Shown: piece after piece, positions 58,401 to 64,000 of the stretch
Numbering within the stretch: position 1 is the stretch's first letter
Layout: every line of letters begins with the position of its first letter
Source of the DNA: Apus apus
Taxonomy: Eukaryota; Chordata; Aves; Apodiformes; Apodidae
Assembly (NCBI RefSeq): GCF_020740795.1
Contig: NC_067285.1
Location: 20,604,241 to 20,668,240 of the forward strand
DNA length: 64,000 nt
Reading direction: 5' to 3'
The notes under the pieces: model-generated
What the model was told of the DNA's origin: nothing
The model's database searches: none
What the model saw: the letters and a program-made list of their open reading frames with translations, nothing else
Program-made: the position numbers and the translations under genes

Positions 58401-60045
58401 TGCAGCCAACCTCAGCATGAGTAACTTAAAGAGTGTTGGTGACAGCAGATCTTTCCCATAGAGAGATCCCACTGCCTGTGCTCTTCTCCCAGGGCTTCAC
58501 TGTTAGGATTTTAAATTAAGGCTTTGAAGTCAAGAGCTCTTAGAAGGTGTCAGTTAAGTCCATTCTCTACAGCAGACCGTGAACCTCTCCTGAGTAAGGC
58601 AGCCCTCAAATGCTACAACACTTAGCAGAGAAATTTTGTGACCATATTTGAAATTGTCTGGGCGTCTTCCTCTAGGAAGTATTTCTCTCCACACGGCAGT
58701 ACTTTTAGCAGCAGTGTCAGCACACAAAAAAATTTTAAGCCTGATGCAATGAGCAAGTTTCAGCTTCATCGTAGCTGAATCCTGAGCTAATGGAGCATAT
58801 GACACAGGACGTAGTCACAAATACCTCTCCAGAGCCTGCACATGGGCCCTGCTCAGGCTATGCTGTTGCCTGTAGCACAGCTGTTAGGCTGTGGTTTGTT
58901 TAGTGCATCATGGGAACATGACACCCTCAGACATCACATGCTAAAAGCTATTTTAATTTTTATTATTTTAGTATGAATTCAGAAATGAGGAAGCACCCAT
59001 CTAGCCTTGTTGAGAACTAAGTGCGTGCTGACGCTGACTCTTACTGTCTTGTTGATGGGGCATTTTTACTTCTATAGTTTCTCAATCCTGGCAAACTACA
59101 GAAGGCATGGTGGTTTCCCTTTGCGGGCATTCTTGTTACCTGTGGGGAAATTTTTCAGGCTATGTAGTAACTATGCTGAGGACATGGAAATGCTCAGGAT
59201 GGCACTATACAAGCCAGGTTGGGTCTGGCAGGATATAGTCACCTGCCAGGATGCAGCGACCAGCCTGCTGCTTAAGCCCTCTTGTCTGGGTTATGATACC
59301 ACACCATACTGTGCTGTATGCAGTGGGCAGCTGGGATTCTGTGCTGCACAGTTGGAGTCAGTGGCCTTTCTCTTCCTCCTGTGTTCTTAAAGCTCTCTTG
59401 ACATCTGGTTTGTATTAGGCACATTTAAACCTCTCCAGTTTATTTCAGCCCCTATGTGTATTGTCTTGAGAAATGTCAAGTTTCCTGCTTTAAAAGTTGA
59501 TGTTTCCAAAGCCATTTGTTAGTTAATAAATTACTTCAAGCTTTCTGTACCCAAGCAAACTCTTGTAGAGAAAAAGCCATGGAAGTTGACATCTGCTTGA
59601 AATTTCTGAGGTGATAACTGAATGTAACAGCAGCTGTGGGTCATGCTGTTGAAGAACAAGTGCAGTCCTGCCTGAGCAGAGCTCACTTGCCATGAAAAGT
59701 TTAAGAAGGAAAGAAAGATCAGTGCCAGCAAACTTCTTGAAAACAGGAGGGTCAGAAGGGTGTGTAAGGAAGTATGTGGTGAATATGGAGGACAGCGGAC
59801 AGTTAGAAAGATGAGAATTTTGCAGGAGCCCTGTAGATGAGGAAGAGCTGGAATGTTGTAACTGCATTGAGTGGCTCATCAAGAAATACCAGAGACCAAG
59901 GCAGTCAGCTTATCTTGGGAGGAAAATGGCATAACAGAAAGAGCATAAGCTGTTTATCTCCCTCCTGTACATGTCAAGGAATTGAATTAATTTTTTGGCT
60001 TTCTTCTGTTGCACTGGTGAAACAGTGGATGAAATCTGAGAGCAT

Positions 60046-60105
60046 ATCACAGAATCATTCAGGTTGGGAGGGACCTCTTGAGCTTATTTGGTCCAACCTG
60101 CTTCT
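60046..60105 (-). mobile_element. CR1 LINE, tiny 3' tail fragment
   Basis: 'atcacagaatcattcaggttgggagggacctc..gtccaacctgc' is the reverse complement of the CR1 3' end. Only about 60 bases remain, antisense to PIK3AP1. Confidence 0.75.
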
Positions 60106-61716
60106 TTGGCCCTGTTCTTTGAAGAGCAAGGGGTTAGGTATTAGTCAGCCCTCGGGGTGCAGTGAGAGCCCACTTCATTATATGGGAGCTCTGCAGCCTG
60201 GTTGGTTCTCACTGCCTCTCAAGGAGAGGAAACTGTGACACTCTTGCACAGGAGCTAAGGTTGAGAGAACATACTGGTAGCATGCCCTTCCCTGCAGATG
60301 CTAGTATGGCTGTAAATGACTGATGCTGGAAATGCAGAGACTTTAGAGAGCTGGTTAAAGCCGAGACACCTTAACTAAGGTCCCAAGTAATGCTGAGAGA
60401 AATGCATGAATGTCCCTATCCATCTGTAGCAAACAGAATTCAGCAGTGCAAATAATGTTCCCAGCTGTAGGATGGATGCATTGTTTGTCATCAAGGTGCT
60501 TCATAAAGTCTCAGTTTATGCACATTAAAAGCAATACTTTGGCTCGTGTTTCATGACAATATGAGATTCAAGCAGTGCTAGCCTAGGTATATACTAGCTT
60601 TCTATCTAGAGACAATGAAATGACAGCCCAGAACTAGAAGTACAGAAAGTAGTGTGTTTAGGAAGCATTGGGCAATAATAGACTTGATGCACATTGCAAA
60701 TAGCAATCATGTTTCTATGATAATCTCCCCACAGGTTGTTGTAAGGTATTGGACTAAGCCTAATTCTAAGTATCTGTCAACATGAACTGTGATGCTTTAA
60801 AGCATGTCCTTAAAATAAGAGCCTGGTGACAATCACTGATGGCTTCTCCCCAGTTTGGAACATCTGAAGTAATTTCTGCTAAATCTTTGCAGTTGTGTGG
60901 TCAAACCAAGTATGCTTTACAGAGCAGGTGTCAAGAGGTATGGGTCAGACTTCAGGTTGTTTGAAAGACCTTTATTGTGCACTTAAGACACTTGCTTTGC
61001 TTGTAGGCTTGCATTTTGTAGGATTTCCATGGATGTTTGTTGTTAGCACAAAAAACTTTCAATGCATTTTTCAAAAGTCACTTGAGAATAACAGTGGATC
61101 TTGAGTTTCCTAGGCTGAAGTTTCATCAGTGGTGTAGGCTGACCTTGGTCTGCTCTAAAAGACAGCCTCATTCTCCACCTTTCATCTGTCTGCATTATCT
61201 GGTGTGGCATTGGACTGCAAGGGTGGTATTCCAAGAGACACTATTTGAAGGAGAGTGAGGACAGGGCTGTCCTTTCAGTAATGAAGTGTTCTTAGATCTA
61301 CTGAAGCCACCTGTAGAACACACGTTTAGTCAAACAGGGATCTCCTGGAGAGCAGCTGCCCGGCTCTCTTAGGTGGAATTCCAGCTTGGTGGGCTTTTAT
61401 GTGACAGTCTTTTCTGTCATACAATTTTACACATTGTGTTTAAATTAAAGTAAGAAGATACTGCAAGAGGAGAGATAATTAATCAGCAAGTTGAATGTTT
61501 GTGTTTCTTGGATGTGATTGCACAGGAAGACTTAAATCAGTCACAGATGTGGTAAGATTTTTTGCACACTCAAAAATAAGCAGCCAGGCATATGCTTTTT
61601 CTGTATGTGTTAATCTCCTGGCACAGGTTGTTGAAGTGATTCCAGCCGCTCTTGAGAATTTGGTCATGTACAAAGTGTTTGTTGTCTGGGTGGCCATAAC
61701 TCTGCATCTTCCTCTA

Positions 61717-62247
61717 CTCTGCCCTAGTGAGACCACATCTGGAGTACTGTGTCCAGTTCTGAGCTCCCCAGTTCAAGAGGGACAGGGATATACTATAGAA
61801 AGCCCAAAGGAGGGCTACAAGGTTGACTAAGGGACTGGAACACTTGTCTTATGAGGAAAGGCTGAGAGACTTGGGGCTGTTTAGTCTGGAGAAGAGAAGA
61901 CTGAGAGGGGATCTTATTAATGTTTACAGATATCTGAAGGGTGGGTGTCAAGAAGAGTGGGCCAGTCTCTTTTCAGTGGTGCCCTGTGATAGGATGAGGA
62001 GCAATGGACAAAAACTGGAACACAGGAAGTTCCACCTCAACATGAGGAAAGATTTCTTTACTGTGAGTGTGATGGAGCACTGGAACAGGCTGCCCAGAGA
62101 GGTTGTGGAGTCTCCTTCTCTGGAGACTTTCAAGACCCGTCTGGACTCGTTTCTGTGTGGCCTGCCCTAGGTGATCTCACTCTGGCAGGGGGGTTGGACT
62201 CAGTGATCTCCAAAGGTCCCTTCCAACCCCTGCCATTCTGTGATTCC
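61717..62247 (+). mobile_element. CR1 LINE, 3' 530 bases, fairly young
   Basis: An open frame of 115 residues (61823-62170) covers the RT C-terminal domain: [59 protein letters not shown]. It then has the tail 'ctctggcaggggggttggactcagtgatc' and ATTCTGTG at about 62237. Protein and tail place it in the same subfamily as the 4890-6520 copy. It is in sense orientation within PIK3AP1 intron 2. Confidence 0.9.
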
Positions 62248-64000
62248 TTAGAAGCTCTTTCCCATCTCTGTCCTGTTCTCATGCACCCCAACTAGTTCTT
62301 GGGGTTTATGCACTTAATCCTGTCACAAGTTTACCACTAGGCCCATGAGATTTGCAGGCTTACTGAGACCTTAAAGAATTATAATGAGTTAGCTTACAGT
62401 TTCTGAACCATAAGAGCAAGGCACGCATTTAACTTGAGACAGGGATAGGGTCTACATGTTTGCTTGAACCTCGGTGAAAGAACTACAAGCTAAAGAGGCT
62501 TTGCATTTGTAGCACACTCTAGATATGATCAGATAAACTGTTATCTCTGCAATATAAGGTGGACTCTGCGTTTCACCCCTGAACTGGCAGCTGCTGTCTT
62601 TGCGGTAGGTATGAGTGAAATGTGTAAATGTACCTCATCCTGAAGCTCGGGGACTGGCAGCTTAGCTTACACCTCCGCTGTTAGCTGCTGAAGCAGAGAT
62701 CCTGGTCCTGCGTCTTGCTGATGCAACCAACCACGTGCTCTTTGCCACTGGTTCTGCTGTGTGAGCCATAGCCTATGGTGAAAATAAAGACAAGAAGGGG
62801 AAAGAGGGATGTACTTGTATTTTAAATTGCTATATCTCTTTCCGTTGTGAACATCTGTCCCCAGATGAATGCACAGATTTATTTATTTATTTTATTTTTG
62901 CAGCTCAGCAGGCTCACTAAGCCAGGATAACTGTCTGAAGTGAGGTGTATCTTTGAGATGAAGCAAAGTGTTTTCTGGACAACTACCAGTGCTGCAGAGG
63001 CAGTGTTGGTACTCATGTATTTTATTAGGAAATGGAAGAAGACATTTATTCTCCAGGACTGCGCAAAGTTGTCTGATGAAGTTACTAAGAGCAGAATTTG
63101 GCACATTTTGAGAACAAAATTCTGAGAGGTCTGTGTTTGGGGAGTGACTGTCTGTTGTTGGCATTGGAGGGAAAGTTGTTCTGGATTCAGAGTGCATGCT
63201 TTCCCTGAGGTCTTGCACATTGCAGCTGTAAATGTGCCTGTACTCTCAGTGCATCCAGTTATGTACATTAAAAGTCCTGCTCTCATCTCAGGGATGCTAG
63301 TGAATGAACTTCAAGTTTGAACCACTTTTTCAGGAGGTCACAAATTGCAGTTTCCTCTTTAATCTGTGATAGAATCACTGGGTGTGGTTTTGTCATCCTG
63401 GGGAATTTGCTGGCCTTCTGTGAAACTTCCTGGTGCTTAGATCTTTGTGGGTAGTGTCTTCATGCAACTTACAACATTACAGACCAAGAGTGTACCTTCC
63501 TGAGCTATTAAGGAGGAGGGGCCTGCAGACCAGTGATCCCAAAGTGAACTGTAAGAGCCCATCTACTAGTCATCTGAAATTCAGGCAAAGGAGGCTGAGG
63601 GGTGTTGCTGGGACAGATGATGTATATCATGTGTGGTAGACAGTTTCCCAGCTGTTACCTCTGTGGTGCTGTAGCTGTGACAATAATTCCAGAGGCGTGT
63701 TAATCCAATTCTCATTTCTCATTTCTGTTGCTAATGCAGGAAGGACTTTTAATTTGGGATTTGTACCCCTTCTTCTGCACGTCAGGAAATGTCGTGTGAG
63801 GTGTGATGGTGACATGCATCAGCCGGATCAGTTTCTTTGTACCTGACTGTGCCTCCTCAGTCCCATTTTTAATCTGGCATTAATAATGAGTGCTAGGAAT
63901 AATTTAAAACTGAGTCCAGCCCAAGCAGCCAACTGGAAATTACTGGTGACATTTGTTCCTAAACTGGAGTATTCCCACAATAGTTACCTTTGGTCCTGTG

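Larger units (their letters stand above)
55461..64000 (+). other. PIK3AP1: PIK3AP1 intron 2 (continues beyond the window)
   Basis: From the exon 2 donor to the right edge I found nothing like the next BCAP segment (DSGCDSVTDTE in human), so all of this is taken as intron. It holds CR1 pieces at 60046-60105 and 61717-62247. A good-looking acceptor at about 62902 (TTTATTTTTGCAG) is followed by an early stop and is probably a decoy. Confidence 0.6.

Noticed and set aside
62879-62940. PIK3AP1 exon 3 after a strong polypyrimidine acceptor
   Set aside because: The frame stops within a few codons and does not resemble BCAP.

Overview
This window is bird nuclear DNA. Vertebrate genes are split by GT-AG introns. 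Interspersed CR1 LINE copies in several states of decay carry the avian 3' octamer tail (ATTCTATG)n. CpG islands sit at gene starts. The youngest CR1 copies resemble the CR1-J type, which is abundant in woodpecker relatives among others, but this is only a weak lineage hint.

Four protein-coding genes can be assembled exon by exon with consistent reading phases. On the minus strand, in transcription order, are NOLC1 (14 coding exons, 45088-35741, about 695 aa), a UGT8-like glycosyltransferase (5 coding exons, 27341-20880, 533 aa) and ELOVL3 (4 coding exons, 11674-7944, 272 aa). On the plus strand, head to head with NOLC1, is the start of PIK3AP1/BCAP (exons 1 and 2, 49332-55460). It encodes the N-terminal TIR domain, and the rest of the gene lies beyond the right edge.

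Layout: 1-7.9 kb is gene-free with two CR1 copies. 7.9-11.9 kb is ELOVL3 and its CpG island. 12-20.2 kb is gene-free with three CR1 fragments. 20.2-27.3 kb is the UGT8-like gene, with a CR1 in intron 1. 27.3-35.2 kb is upstream DNA, with a CpG island at 32.1-32.9 kb that may hold the non-coding first exon of the UGT gene. 35.2-45.1 kb is NOLC1, with two exact-copy minisatellites in introns 2 and 3. 45.1-49.3 kb is the divergent NOLC1/PIK3AP1 spacer. 49.3-64 kb is PIK3AP1 exons 1-2 and their introns, with one fairly young CR1.

ELOVL3 (very-long-chain fatty acid elongation) and the UGT8-like enzyme (predicted glycosylation of a lipid such as ceramide) are ER membrane proteins of lipid synthesis. 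Both end in di-lysine ER-retrieval signals, so the adjacent pair could act in one sphingolipid or surface-lipid pathway. NOLC1 is a nucleolar/Cajal-body chaperone and PIK3AP1 a B-cell/TLR signalling adaptor; neither is linked to the lipid pair by function.

Most noteworthy: the UGT8-like enzyme has Gln where UGT8, as remembered, has His in the sugar-donor motif, and a Cys in its HGG motif. ELOVL3 has QxxHH instead of HxxHH, and a poly(A) signal overlapping its stop codon. A 60-bp sequence recurs in two NOLC1 introns. No convincing endogenous retrovirus, RNA gene or wholly new multi-gene system was seen.
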